Part shown: positions 1 to 10,000 of the stretch, in pieces
Numbering within the stretch: the first letter of the stretch is position 1
How the letters are laid out: every line of letters starts with the position of its first letter
Origin: Corticibacter populi
Lineage (GTDB): Bacteria; Pseudomonadota; Gammaproteobacteria; Burkholderiales; Burkholderiaceae_C
Direction of reading: 5' to 3'
Length of the DNA stretch: 64,000 nucleotides
Assembly: GCF_004217315.1 (NCBI RefSeq)
Contig: NZ_SGWR01000001.1
Coordinates: 124,001 to 188,000 of the forward strand
The notes under the pieces: generated by a model
What the model was told of the DNA's origin: nothing
Seen by the model: only the letters and a program-made list of their open reading frames with translations
The model's database searches: none
Translations under genes and position numbers: made by a program

Positions 1-1
1 G

Positions 2-1219
2 CTGCGCGCCAAGAGCTTCGATTACGCCAGCCTGCTGACCCTGGAGATGGGCAAGCTGATCGGCGAGGCCGAGGCGGAGGTTGAACTCTCGGCCCAGATT
101 CTCGAATACTTCGCCAAGCATGCCGAGGCGCTGCTGGCGCCTGAGACCCTGCCGGTGGCTGCGGCCGACGGCAAGGCGGTGGTGGTGCACGAGCCGCTGG
201 GCGTGCTGCTGGCCATCGAGCCGTGGAACTTCCCGTACTACCAGATCGCCCGTATCCTGGCGCCGCAGCTCTCGGCGGGCAACACGCTGCTGCTCAAGCA
301 TGCCGGCAATGTGCCGCAAAGCGCAGCCGCCTTCGAGGCGCTGATGCTTGAGGCCGGCCTGCCCAAGGGCGCCTTCATCAACCTGTACCCGAGCTATGCG
401 CAGATCAACCTGATCATCAATGATCCGCGTGTGCGTGGCGTGGCGCTGACCGGCTCCGAGGCAGCCGGTGCCGTTGTCGCGGCCGAAGCGGGCAAGGCAC
501 TCAAGAAATCCACCATGGAGCTTGGCGGTGCCGATGCGTTTGTCGTGCTGGCCGATGCCGATCTGCCCAAGACTGCCCAGTGGGGCGTGTTCGGCCGCCA
601 CTGGAACGGCGGCCAGGTGTGTGTCTCGTCCAAGCGCATGATCATCGAGGATGCCGTCTACGACGAATACCTGCGCCTCTATACCGAAGGCGTGGCAGCC
701 CTCAAGGCGGGCGATCCGACCGACCGCAGTACGACGCTGGCGCCGCTGTCCTCGCAGAAAGCCGCCGATGAGGTGCGCGAGAAGATCCAGCAAGCCGTTG
801 CCCACGGCGCCACTGCCACCGAAGTCGGCCCCAAGGTGCCGACGCGGGGCGCCTTCGTGCAGCCGACCATCCTCACCAATGTGACGCCGGACAACCCGGC
901 CTATTACTGGGAGTTCTTCGGTCCGGTCTCGATGATCCTGCGTGCCAAGGACGAGGACGATGCGGTGCGCATCGCCAATGATTCGCCCTTCGGCCTGGGT
1001 GGCTCGGTGTTCTCCAAGGATGTGGCCCGCGCCGAGAAGCTTGCGCACCGCGTCTCCACCGGCATGGTGTTCGTCAATCACCCGACCCGCGTCAAGGCCG
1101 ACATGCCGTTCGGCGGCGTGCGCAATTCCGGCTATGGCCGCGAGCTGATCAACCTGGGCATCAAGGAGTTCGTCAATCACAAGCTCGTCAATGTGGTCGA
1201 CATCGACGCCCCGTTCTGA
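2..1219 (+). CDS. Aldehyde dehydrogenase, succinate-semialdehyde type (5' end outside window)
   Basis: The reading frame is open from the left window edge to the TGA at 1217, giving 405 visible residues; the true start lies upstream. It is an NAD(P)-dependent aldehyde dehydrogenase: the cofactor segment shows EPWNFPY, the catalytic glutamate lies in MELGGADAFVV, and the catalytic cysteine in GGQVCVSSKR. The ELGGADAF and GQVCVSSKRM wording is typical of the succinate-semialdehyde dehydrogenase (Sad/YneI, GabD-like) branch, which oxidises succinate semialdehyde to succinate in the cytoplasm. The substrate call is by family resemblance only. A strong hairpin with a T run follows about 70 bases after the stop. 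Confidence 0.85.
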   Translation: MRAKSFDYASLLTLEMGKLIGEAEAEVELSAQILEYFAKHAEALLAPETLPVAAADGKAVVVHEPLGVLLAIEPWNFPYYQIARILAPQLSAGNTLLLKHAGNVPQSAAAFEALMLEAGLPKGAFINLYPSYAQINLIINDPRVRGVALTGSEAAGAVVAAEAGKALKKSTMELGGADAFVVLADADLPKTAQWGVFGRHWNGGQVCVSSKRMIIEDAVYDEYLRLYTEGVAALKAGDPTDRSTTLAPLSSQKAADEVREKIQQAVAHGATATEVGPKVPTRGAFVQPTILTNVTPDNPAYYWEFFGPVSMILRAKDEDDAVRIANDSPFGLGGSVFSKDVARAEKLAHRVSTGMVFVNHPTRVKADMPFGGVRNSGYGRELINLGIKEFVNHKLVNVVDIDAPF

Positions 1220-1286
1220 GGACGGGTTCTAAGGCGCTTCCGAGGCATATCGGGCCCTTGCGGGCCCGATGCCGTCCGCGATGCGC

Positions 1287-1318
1287 AAAGCGGTCCGCCT
1301 GGCGGGCCGCTTTTTTTT
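1287..1318 (+). terminator. Rho-independent terminator after the aldehyde dehydrogenase
   Basis: A GC-rich stem (AGCGGTCCGC pairing with GCGGGCCGCT, one G-U pair) is followed directly by eight T residues. It fits a terminator for the upstream dehydrogenase. The rest of the 1220-1539 gap shows no gene; it carries the leader of the next operon. Confidence 0.8.
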
Positions 1319-1539
1319 GTATTTGCACCGGGGCATGCTCTGGCGCATCGGGCGCCGCGCAGGTCATCCACAGTCGCGGTGGAAAAAGCTGTGGACAAGT
1401 TGTCGATCCGCTATGGAGGGCCCTCGAAGCGCAGGTCCATTGCCCAAAAACGCGGCAGTCGGCACGACCGGCTGGCAGGGCGCATGCCTACAATGGTCTG
1501 GTAGCGGCGATCATCCATGAAAGAAACGGAGACACCGAC

Positions 1540-3498
1540 ATGGAGAAGGAACCCCCGGCAGAAGCGCCCGCGCGCCAGGCAGTGGCGCAGAACCTGCACG
1601 GATTGGCGAACTTTCTGCGCCAGCATCCGCCATTCGACCAGATGGAGCCTGGCCATGTGCTGGAACTGCTCGAACACTGCCGGCTGGAATTCTTCGCGGC
1701 AGGCAGTGTGGTGCTGGCGCCCGAGCATGGTCTTGTTCGCCACTGGTATCTGTTGCGCCAGGGGCATGTGACGGGGCTGCGCCCGGGGGGCGAGGGCGAG
1801 CCCGACCAACATGTCGAGCTGTGGCCGGGCGAGGGCTTCCCTTATGGTGCACTGCTGGGTGAGCGGCCCACCCGCAGCCGCTTCGTAGCGGCCGAGGACA
1901 GCTTCTGCCTACTGCTGCCGGCTGCCGCTTTTGGCCGCTTGCTGCAGCGCTCCGAGGTGTTGCGCGATTTCGCGCTGCGCGGCGTCAGTGGCCTGCTGGG
2001 ACGGCTGGGGCGGCAGATCCAGGCCAGCGCCGTGCAGACCATGGGCAGCGATGATCCGCTCGATGCACCACTGGCCTCGCTGATGGCGCGCGAGCCGCTG
2101 TGCTGCTTGCCGGACGATTCGCTGCGTCAGGCGGTGGCCGGCATGAACGAGCGCCGCGTCGGCAGCACTGCGGTGGTGGACGAGGCCGGGCGCCTGCTGG
2201 GCATCTTCACGCTGCGCGATCTGCGCCGTGCCGTTACCGACCCGGCCATCGACCTGGATGGGCCGATCCGCCAGGCGATGACGCCCGATCCGTTCCATTT
2301 GCAGCCCGAACACACACTGTTCGATGCGGCCATGCTGATGACGCAACACCATTTCGGCCATGTCTGCATCGTCGCGGACGGGCGGCTCGTTGGCGTGGTT
2401 TCCGAGCGCGACCTGTTTGCGTTGCAAAAGGTCGACATGGTGCATCTGGCGCGCGCCATGCGCCAGAGCGATTCATTCGAACACCTGCAGGCGCTGCGCG
2501 CGGGCATGCCGCGTCTGGTGGCCCACATGCTCGCGCATGGCGCCAGTGCCGAGCAGGTGCTGCACCTGGTGACCCAGCTCAACGACCACACCACGACTCG
2601 CGTGATCGAACTGGTCGCCAGGGCCCAGGGGATGTCCGGCGCGGCGCTGGCAGGCATCGGCTGGATCGCGTTCGGCAGCGAGGCGCGCGGCGAGCAGACG
2701 CTGCTCACCGACCAGGACAACGGCCTGGTCTTCCTCGCCGAGGACAAGGCCCAGGCCAGCGAGCGGCAGGCGCAGCTGCTGCCGCTGGCGCAGGCCATCA
2801 ATGCGGCACTCGACCAATGCGGGCTGGGTCTGTGCCCAGGCAACATCATGGCCGGCAACCCGGCGCTGTGCCTGGCCGGCTTTCAGTGGCGGGCATTCTT
2901 CAACCGCATCGTGCAGGGGCGTGAGCCGCAGGGTCTGCTGCACGCCACCATCTTCTTCGACATGCGCCAGGTATGGGGCGACGATGGCGGCTTTGCCGAA
3001 CTGCAGCGGCATGCGGTGGAGGCCGTGCGCGCCGAACCGGCCTTCCAGCGCCTGATGGCTGGTGTGGCGCTGGAGAATGCGCCGCCGCTGGGCGGCCTCA
3101 AGGACTGGCTGGGCCAGGCGTTGGGGCAGACCCTGGGCCGGGGTGGGCAGGGTGCGGCCATCGACCTCAAGAAACAGGCCATCACCCTCTTCGTCGATGC
3201 GGCGCGCGTGCTGGCGCTGGCGCATGGCATCGCCGCAGCCTCCACCGTGCAGCGCCTGCGTCTGCTGGGCGAGCGCGGCCACCTGGAGCCGGCGCGCGCC
3301 GAGGCCTATGTCGAAGCCTTCAACTACCTGCAGCAATTGCGGCTGCGTCATCACCAGCGCCAGTTGCAGCAAGGGCTGGCACTGGACAACCGGCTGCTGC
3401 TGGCAGAACTCAACGCGCTGGATCAGCGTGTGCTGCGCGCCGCGCTGGCGCAGGCCCGCCATCTGCAGGATTCGCTGCGCCTGCGCTACCAGCTGTGA
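1540..3498 (+). CDS. Cyclic-nucleotide-binding / CBS-pair / DUF294 nucleotidyltransferase protein
   Basis: This 652-residue cytoplasmic protein has three parts. The first about 150 residues are a CNMP-binding (Crp-like) beta barrel. A tandem CBS pair follows at about 180-300 (LASLMAREPLCCLPDD, then AMTPDPFHLQPEHTL), suggesting adenine-nucleotide sensing. The rest is a DUF294 GlnD-like nucleotidyltransferase region with GSEARGEQTLLTDQDN and its helical C-terminal domain. The start at 1540 was chosen because ACGGAG lies 9 bases upstream and the CNMP domain begins soon after. The next gene starts two bases after this stop, so the two are probably translated together. In other proteobacteria this pair often sits by acetate permease genes; none is present here. 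The nucleotidyl acceptor is unknown. Confidence 0.85.
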   Translation: MEKEPPAEAPARQAVAQNLHGLANFLRQHPPFDQMEPGHVLELLEHCRLEFFAAGSVVLAPEHGLVRHWYLLRQGHVTGLRPGGEGEPDQHVELWPGEGFPYGALLGERPTRSRFVAAEDSFCLLLPAAAFGRLLQRSEVLRDFALRGVSGLLGRLGRQIQASAVQTMGSDDPLDAPLASLMAREPLCCLPDDSLRQAVAGMNERRVGSTAVVDEAGRLLGIFTLRDLRRAVTDPAIDLDGPIRQAMTPDPFHLQPEHTLFDAAMLMTQHHFGHVCIVADGRLVGVVSERDLFALQKVDMVHLARAMRQSDSFEHLQALRAGMPRLVAHMLAHGASAEQVLHLVTQLNDHTTTRVIELVARAQGMSGAALAGIGWIAFGSEARGEQTLLTDQDNGLVFLAEDKAQASERQAQLLPLAQAINAALDQCGLGLCPGNIMAGNPALCLAGFQWRAFFNRIVQGREPQGLLHATIFFDMRQVWGDDGGFAELQRHAVEAVRAEPAFQRLMAGVALENAPPLGGLKDWLGQALGQTLGRGGQGAAIDLKKQAITLFVDAARVLALAHGIAAASTVQRLRLLGERGHLEPARAEAYVEAFNYLQQLRLRHHQRQLQQGLALDNRLLLAELNALDQRVLRAALAQARHLQDSLRLRYQL

Positions 3499-3500
3499 AC

Positions 3501-4352
3501 ATGTGGAACGCACTCAGACAATGGCTGCACGACCGGGCGGGACGACGCCCAGTGGGGCCGTTGGTTCAGCCAGCCCAGCCGGCGCAGGCCAGCCAGGCGT
3601 CTGGGCCTGGAGCGCCTGAAGCTGTACAGGAACTTCAGCAAGCCATCCGGCAGCGTCTGGAACGGCTGGGCCAGCATGCCTGGGTCCGGCCAGGCAGCTC
3701 AGACGCCCGGTCGCTGGTTGAACAGCCGCTGGTGGTCTTCGACCTGGAGACCACCGGTCTCGACCTGCAGCGTGACGTGATGATCTCGGCCGGCGCGGTG
3801 CGCATCGAGCGCTGCGGCGTCGAGCTGGGCCAAAGCTTCGAGCGGGTGCTGCGGCAGGAGGCGGTGGCGCTGCCGGCCACCGGCCAGCTGTTCCATGGCC
3901 TCACCCGTGCCGATCTTGCGCAGGGCAGCGAGCCGCGCCTGGCGCTGCTGGATCTGCTGGAATATGGGCAGGATGCGCTATGGCTGGCTTGGCATGCCTG
4001 GTTCGATCAGCACATGCTGCACAAGGCCGCGCGGCACTGGCTGGGATTGCTGCCCGCGCAGCTGCCGCAGGTGCTGGACCTGGCGCAACTGGCGCCGCTG
4101 CTGTTTCCCGAGCATGCAGCGGCGACCGGCAGCGATGCCGACCTGGGCCGCTGGCTGGCATGCTTTGGCCTGCACAACAGCCAGCGCCATCATGCCGTTG
4201 CCGACGCGATGGCCACCGCAGAATTGGCGCTCATCTGCCTGCACCGTGCCCGGACGCGCGGCCTGCGCGACTGGGGTCAGATCAGCGATGTGCTGGCGCA
4301 GGCACGGCACCTGCGGGCGCGCGCGCAACAGGGTGACTTTGCCGGATTTTGA
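3501..4352 (+). CDS. DnaQ-like 3'-5' exonuclease (DEDDh family)
   Basis: This 283-residue protein has an exonuclease domain of the DNA polymerase III epsilon family. Motif I is VVFDLETTGLDL (the D-x-E metal ligands), motif II lies around WLAWHAWFDQHML, and motif III is HHAVADAMATAEL (H-x4-D). The first 75 residues are a variable, low-complexity, alanine- and glutamine-rich leader without a known domain. It begins two bases after the CBS/DUF294 gene and is almost certainly co-transcribed with it. It lacks a polymerase-binding tail, so it is more likely a stand-alone nuclease than the replicative proofreader. Confidence 0.85.
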   Translation: MWNALRQWLHDRAGRRPVGPLVQPAQPAQASQASGPGAPEAVQELQQAIRQRLERLGQHAWVRPGSSDARSLVEQPLVVFDLETTGLDLQRDVMISAGAVRIERCGVELGQSFERVLRQEAVALPATGQLFHGLTRADLAQGSEPRLALLDLLEYGQDALWLAWHAWFDQHMLHKAARHWLGLLPAQLPQVLDLAQLAPLLFPEHAAATGSDADLGRWLACFGLHNSQRHHAVADAMATAELALICLHRARTRGLRDWGQISDVLAQARHLRARAQQGDFAGF

Positions 4353-4460
4353 CCAACAGCTTGATCCAAGAAGGTGCTTCTGAGTACTAGTCTTTGGAGA
4401 TGATTGTCAATGCATTCCGGACTTGGTCTGTCATTGTCCATTCACATTTCTTATTTTTTC

Positions 4461-4489
4461 TTTACATTAAGAGAATGATTCTTATTGTG
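4461..4489 (+). promoter_or_regulatory. Candidate promoter with Fur box upstream of the CDI exporter gene
   Basis: The stretch 4353-4512 is strikingly AT-rich compared with its surroundings. GAGAATGATTCTTATTGTG at 4471-4489 matches 13 of 19 positions of the classic Fur box. It lies between a possible -35 (TTTACA, 4461-4466) and -10 (TATTGT, 4483-4488) with a 16-base spacer. If real, iron-loaded Fur would repress the whole cdiB-lipoprotein-cdiA-cdiI set. The match was made by eye and is not proof of binding. Confidence 0.45.
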
Positions 4490-4512
4490 TGATACATTGC
4501 TCCGCATAAATT

Positions 4513-6309
4513 ATGTGCATGAGGGCGGGGTGTGGGATGGCGGTCGGTGTGTCGCCTGCGAGGCGTGTGCGTGTTGCGTTTCAAACGGTCCAAAGAGGGA
4601 TGATGGCGGTGGTGGCAGGTCCATTGCTTGCATCCGCCTGGGCCCAGGCGGGTACAGCCGGCAGTGTGTTACCGCTGGATTCGGCGCAGCAATTCCATCG
4701 GCAGGAGCAACGCCAGCAGGAATGGCAACAGCGCCACCAGCTGGATGCGGAAAAACCGTTGGCCCAGCCGGAGACATCGCCGCTGGCAAAGCGCCATTTG
4801 CCCACTGATGAGACGCCTTGTTTCCGGATCCAGTCCGTGCGGCTCGATGGAGATTCCGCGCGCAGTTTCCGCTGGCTGATTGGCCAGGCTGATGCAACGG
4901 CGGATGGGGCGTCCGATCCCGTGGCCGGACGATGCCTTGGCACCGAGGGCATCACGATCATCGCGCATCGGTTGCAGGAGGCCTTGATTGCCAGAGGCTA
5001 CATTACCAGCCGGGTGGAGACCCCTGCGCAGGATTTGACGCAAGGCCAACTCGTGCTGACCTTGCATCCAGGTCGAATACAGCACATCCAGCCTGCCGGC
5101 CCCATGCAACGGCGAGCCACTTTGTGGAACGCCTTTCCGATGCGCAGTGGGGACATTCTCAATCTGCGGGATGTCGAGCAGGGGTTGGAAAATCTGCGCC
5201 GCCTGCCAACGGCCGAAGCGCAAATCCGGATCGAGCCCGCCAGTGAGGATGGGAGCAGTGCGCTGACAGTGGCTTATCACCAGGGCTTTCCGTTGCGTGC
5301 GCAGATCACATTGGATGATGGCGGCAGCAAAGCGACCGGCAAGTACCAGGGCGGCCTCACCATCTTCTATGACAACTGGTGGACGCTCAACGACAGGCTC
5401 TACGTCAGCCTGGGTCAGGACCTTGGCGGTGGGCACAGCGGTTCGAAAGGATCCCGCAACAGGCTCTGGCATTACGAGGTGCCGCTGGGTTATTGGTCCT
5501 TAGCGATCAGCCATGCCGACAACGACTACCACCAAAGCATTGCCGGTGCCACGCAAGACTATCGCTACAGCGGGCACAGCCGGCAGACCGAGCTGCGCAT
5601 ATCCCGGGTTCTGTGGCGCAATGCGCGCCACAGGTTCAGTGTCACCGGCAAGTGGCAGAGGCGGCGTTCGAGCAACTTCATCGATGACACCGAAGTGGAA
5701 GTCCAGCGACGTGCCACGGGCAGTTGGGAACTCGGTGCGCAGCACCGTGCCTGGCTGGGAGAGGGCGTTCTGGATGCCAATGTCGCCTACCGCCGGGGCA
5801 CTGGCGCGTTCGGTGCTCAGGCTGCGCCGGAAGAGCCCTTTGGTGAAGGAACATCGCGCTTCAAGCTGTTGACGGCGTCGCTGCAACTGGCCAAGCCCTT
5901 TGAACTGGCACAGCAGCGGCTGGGCTACAGCATGCAGTTGCGTCTGCAGTACAACCGTACGCCGCTGGCGCCGCAGGAACGCTTTTCCATCGGTGGCCGT
6001 TACACCGTGCGTGGCTTCGATGGGGAGCAAACCTTGATGGCCGACCGGGGAGTCCTGCTGCGCAATGAACTCAGCGCCATGTTGGGCCACTCCGGGCAGC
6101 AGGCATACCTCGGTCTGGACTGGGGCCGGGTCGGTGGCCCGTCCGCCCGGTGGCTGGGTGGCACCAGCCTGGCCGGCGCGGTGCTGGGCATGCGTGGCAG
6201 CGTCATGGGGGCCAGCTATGAAGTCTTTGCTGGGGCGCCGCTGCACAAGCCCAGGGGTTTCGAGACGGCGCGCATCAGCGTCGGTTTCCAACTCGCCCAT
6301 GAATTCTGA
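4513..6309 (+). CDS. cdiB: CdiB/TpsB-type outer-membrane exporter (ShlB/FhaC/HecB family)
   Basis: This 598-residue two-partner-secretion transporter moves the CdiA exoprotein across the outer membrane. After a signal sequence ending near ASAWAQA come a Q/R-rich helix region, POTRA-type segments (residues about 90-260, with a conserved CLGTEGI stretch), and a 16-strand-like barrel. Near the end, SIGGRYTVRGFDGE is the conserved loop motif that plugs the FhaC channel, and the last residue is the usual outer-membrane phenylalanine. The start is uncertain: ATG at 4513 and 4519 both occur and the ribosome site is poor. It heads the cluster, with the lipoprotein gene 45 bases downstream and cdiA after that. 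Confidence 0.9.
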   Translation: MCMRAGCGMAVGVSPARRVRVAFQTVQRGMMAVVAGPLLASAWAQAGTAGSVLPLDSAQQFHRQEQRQQEWQQRHQLDAEKPLAQPETSPLAKRHLPTDETPCFRIQSVRLDGDSARSFRWLIGQADATADGASDPVAGRCLGTEGITIIAHRLQEALIARGYITSRVETPAQDLTQGQLVLTLHPGRIQHIQPAGPMQRRATLWNAFPMRSGDILNLRDVEQGLENLRRLPTAEAQIRIEPASEDGSSALTVAYHQGFPLRAQITLDDGGSKATGKYQGGLTIFYDNWWTLNDRLYVSLGQDLGGGHSGSKGSRNRLWHYEVPLGYWSLAISHADNDYHQSIAGATQDYRYSGHSRQTELRISRVLWRNARHRFSVTGKWQRRRSSNFIDDTEVEVQRRATGSWELGAQHRAWLGEGVLDANVAYRRGTGAFGAQAAPEEPFGEGTSRFKLLTASLQLAKPFELAQQRLGYSMQLRLQYNRTPLAPQERFSIGGRYTVRGFDGEQTLMADRGVLLRNELSAMLGHSGQQAYLGLDWGRVGGPSARWLGGTSLAGAVLGMRGSVMGASYEVFAGAPLHKPRGFETARISVGFQLAHEF

Positions 6310-6354
6310 CTTTCCATCTTTTCTCAACCATCACTCCACCATCAGGAAACAACC

Positions 6355-6933
6355 ATGAAATTCAAATCCACGCACGTCGCTTTCATCGCAGTCGCAGCTT
6401 CGGTGCTCCTGCAGGCCTGCGGAGGGGGAGGCGATGGCGGTGAACCCGCCAATGAGCTTGATCTCTCCGAATTCGTCGGCACCTGGCAGGCGATTGAGGA
6501 GCTCAGTTGCGAGCCGGACGACACCTTCTGGGCCCCCGGAAAGTACTGGACGGTGGTTGCGCAAGACCGGCTTATTTTTGCCCAGGCCAGGCTTGAGAGC
6601 CGCCAGACCTTCTATACCGATGCGCAATGCCAGAACAAGGCTGGCGTCATCACCGGTGTCTTCGATAAGCCGGAATTCGCCCGTCACACCATCAGTGGCC
6701 GCAGCAACGTGATTCGGGCCAGTTTCAAGCTGACGGCATTCAACGTCAGCGCCGACGGCGGCAGCGGGCTGCAAATCGATGCGATACCTGATCTCAACGA
6801 TCCGGAGAACCAGGTGAAGACGCTTTTCGATGTCGAGAACGATCAGCTGTTCGTCGGCGACGATAGCGCGCTCGACGCCAATGGCTACCCGTTGCGAATC
6901 GATGCCGAGCCGGCCTACCGGCGCGTGCCCTGA
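6355..6933 (+). CDS. Lipoprotein encoded between cdiB and cdiA
   Basis: This 192-residue protein has a lipoprotein signal peptide ending in LLQAC with the lipidated cysteine at residue 22, followed by a glycine-rich linker. The mature part opens with FVGTWQAIEELSC, a pattern seen in small lipocalin-like beta-barrel lipoproteins, and carries two further cysteines. No named family was recognised. It sits between exporter and exoprotein, so it is probably part of the CDI operon. Burkholderia Bcp systems also carry a small lipoprotein gene (bcpO), but there it follows the immunity gene and the product is shorter, so any equivalence is inference. Confidence 0.7.
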   Translation: MKFKSTHVAFIAVAASVLLQACGGGGDGGEPANELDLSEFVGTWQAIEELSCEPDDTFWAPGKYWTVVAQDRLIFAQARLESRQTFYTDAQCQNKAGVITGVFDKPEFARHTISGRSNVIRASFKLTAFNVSADGGSGLQIDAIPDLNDPENQVKTLFDVENDQLFVGDDSALDANGYPLRIDAEPAYRRVP

Positions 6934-7035
6934 CATTGCCACGATGAGAGCGATGCCCGACCCTGTTGCTGTGGGCGCAAGGCAGGGCGGCAAAACAGCA
7001 TGAGGCGCCGATGAGCGAAAAAGAGGAGAAGCATC

Positions 7036-10000
7036 ATGAACCAGGGCCTGTATCGGGTCGTCTTCAACGCCGCGCGCGGCATCCGCATGGTGGTGCAAGA
7101 ATGCGCAAGAAGCCATGGCGGCGCAGCCGCCGGTGACAGCGCATGCCAAGCCCAGGTTCAAGCCCAGGCGTCAGGCAGGCCACCGGTATCCATCGGGAGG
7201 CTATGTGCGCTGGCGGCTGCCCTGGTGTGGCTGGGCCAGCCCGCGCAGGCACAGATCGTTGCCGATCCATCCGCGCCCGGCAACCAGCGCCCCACCGTGC
7301 TCGCCAATCCCGATGGCGTACCCTTGATCAACATCCAGACACCCAGCGCGGCCGGCGTTAGCCGCAACACATACCGCCAGTTCGACGTCCAGACCGAAGG
7401 TGCGATTCTCAACAATTCCCGCGGCAGCAATCCCTGGCTGGCCAGGGGCGAGGCCAGGGTCATCCTCAACGAAGTCAATTCCAGCCAGCCCAGCCACCTG
7501 GGCGGTACGGTGACGGTCAATGGCGGCCGGGCCGACGTCATCATCGCCAACCCTGCCGGGATCCAGGCCGACGGTGCGCGCTTCGTCAATGCCAGCCGGG
7601 TCACGCTGACCAGTGGCACTGCCCGGTTGGAGAACGGCGACATCAAGGGCTTTGACGTGCGCGCCGGCGCCATCGAGATCGGTGGCAAGGGCCTGGACGT
7701 CAAGGGTGTGCCCTATACCGAGATACTGGGCCGCGCAGCCAACATTGCCGGCAAGGTCGAGGCCGGCAGCGGCCAGCTCGCGGTGGTCACCGGCACGCAG
7801 CGCATCGACTATGGCAGCGGTGCAACCCAGGCCATTGGTGGCAGCGGCAGCAAGCCGGCGGTTGCCATCGATACCGCCGCGCTGGGCGGCATGTACGCTG
7901 GTCGCATCACCCTGCTGGCTACCGAGGCCGGCGTGGGCGTGCGCAATGCGGGCACCCTCAAGGCCAGCGGGCAACTTGTCGTTACCGCCGATGGCCGTCT
8001 GGAAAATCGCGGCACGCTGCAGGCACAGGAAGCCAGCGTGGCCAGCGTGCGCGGCAACATCGACAACAGCGGCAAACTGCTGGGTGGCCATCTGCTGCTG
8101 GCCAGTGCCGGTGCAGACTTCAACCACAGCGGCACCGGCCTGCAGCAAGCCACGGCGGTACCATCGAACGTGATCGTGCACGCGCAACGCGACGTCAAGC
8201 TGGCGGCCAATGCCCGCATCGCCAGCACCGGCTCCAAGGCCAGCCAGCCCGAGGCCGGCAGCGGCACCGTCAGCATCAGCGCGGGCCGCAACATCCAACT
8301 CGCCAGCGGCAGCCGCATCGAGGCGCGTGGCGACCTCCAGCTCAGCAGTGAAGGCACGGTCACGGCCGACAAGGCCACGGTGCTGAGCACCACCGCCGCA
8401 GCCGGCATCCTGTCGGCCTCCGGCATCCGTCTCACTGACAGCACCGTCACCGGGCAGCAGGTGCACCTGGAGACGGGTGCCCCCTTCAGGGAAACGGCCG
8501 CCGACATCGGCATCAAGGGCGGGCAGATCCATGGTGCCAGGCAGACCGCGGCCATTGCCAGCGGCAGCCTCGTCATCGACAGCCCCGGCATTGCCAGCGT
8601 GCGCAGCGATGGTGGCCACGTGTTCCTGCAGGCCGGCAAGGATCTGCGCCTGACCGCCGGCACCCATGCCACGGCGGCAGGCCACTTCACCGCCCATGCT
8701 GCAGGCGCGCTACGCCTGGAAGGCGCAGGCGGCGCCACCCCTGCCAATGGCAAGCGGGTGAGCATCGACGCCAAGGGCGACGTGACGCTCAGCGGCGATG
8801 GCGTTGCCTTGCAGGGCAGCCGCGTGCATGCGCAGGGTGCATTGGCAATTACTGCATATGGCGAGAGCGGTGTTTCGATACATGCGCTACCGACAGTCGT
8901 AGGCAACGTCTATGACCATGATCACAGTCGTGTGCAATTGGATGCCGGTAAGAATATGGAGGTTTCTGCCTACCAAGGAGGCGTCAGCGCTCATGGGGTG
9001 GTCGCCGGCGGTCAAAATATCAATATCCTTGGTCTTGGACCGGTTGCCATCGGAGATGCATTCAGCTACGAAGCAACGCAAGAAGTGGCGATTGCCAGTC
9101 AGATTCGGGCACGAAGTGATCTCAATATTGGCAGCATTGGTACGGATCAAAATGTCACGTTGTCAGCTTCGACTTTTTCTGCTGGAGGAAGTTTGCAGCT
9201 TCAAGCTGGACGCGATATCAATCTGCTGCCAGCAAGAAACGAATACGTTGTCAAAGGTCAGCAGGGGCCGGTTTATCAAACTGTTGGAACGGCAATCGAG
9301 GCAGCCGATATTCGCCTGCAGGCCGGCCGCAATCTGCATACGCAAAGCGCCGGCATCAAGGCCACCAGCGGCCACCTCGCCCTCGCCGCCGAGAAGGGCA
9401 GCCTGTCGTTGAAAAACCCCTGGGGCGACAGCCCCGCATTGACGGCCAGCGGCAACGTCTACCTGCATGCAGCCCAGGCGGTGGACGTCAACGCCACCGC
9501 CTTGAAGGCCGGTGGCAGCATGGCAATCACCAGCGCCGAAAAAGGCATCAGCGCCAACAAGGCCACGCTGGCGGCCACCGATCTGCTCAGCCTGTCTTCC
9601 AAAGGCGCGCAAAACCACTCTGCCGGCAACTACCAGGCTGGCGCCTTGTCCGTCTACAACCAGGGCGGCACCCTCACCCTCAACAACACGCTGCTGCAGA
9701 CCTCCGCCACCAGCAGCGCCGCCACCAAGGCCGTCAGCGGACAGCTCAGCGTGGAGTCCGGCGGTGCCATGAAAGCCAATGCGGGAACCAGCTTCAAGGC
9801 GGCAACCGACCTGTCCATCGTCACCGGTCTGGGCGACATCACCCTCTACAACTTCGGCAACCTCAAGCTCGGGTTGGCCGTCGATGCCGACGAACTGGCC
9901 TTGTCCCAGTCGCAAATCTCCGCCAAGCGCGACCTGACCATCGTCGCGCGAAGCGGCACCCTTGAGCTCATCGGCCGATCCGTGGGCACGGCCAATGCCC

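Noticed and set aside
1364-1398. Two DnaA-box-like nine-mers (TCATCCACA and TGTGGACAA) facing each other
   Set aside because: Each has one mismatch to the consensus, there are only two, and no AT-rich unwinding element or dnaA/dnaN genes are near, so this is not evidence of an origin.
1258-1539. N-terminal extension of the CNMP/CBS protein back to 1258
   Set aside because: It would read through the terminator hairpin, lacks domain similarity, and a good ribosome site precedes ATG 1540.
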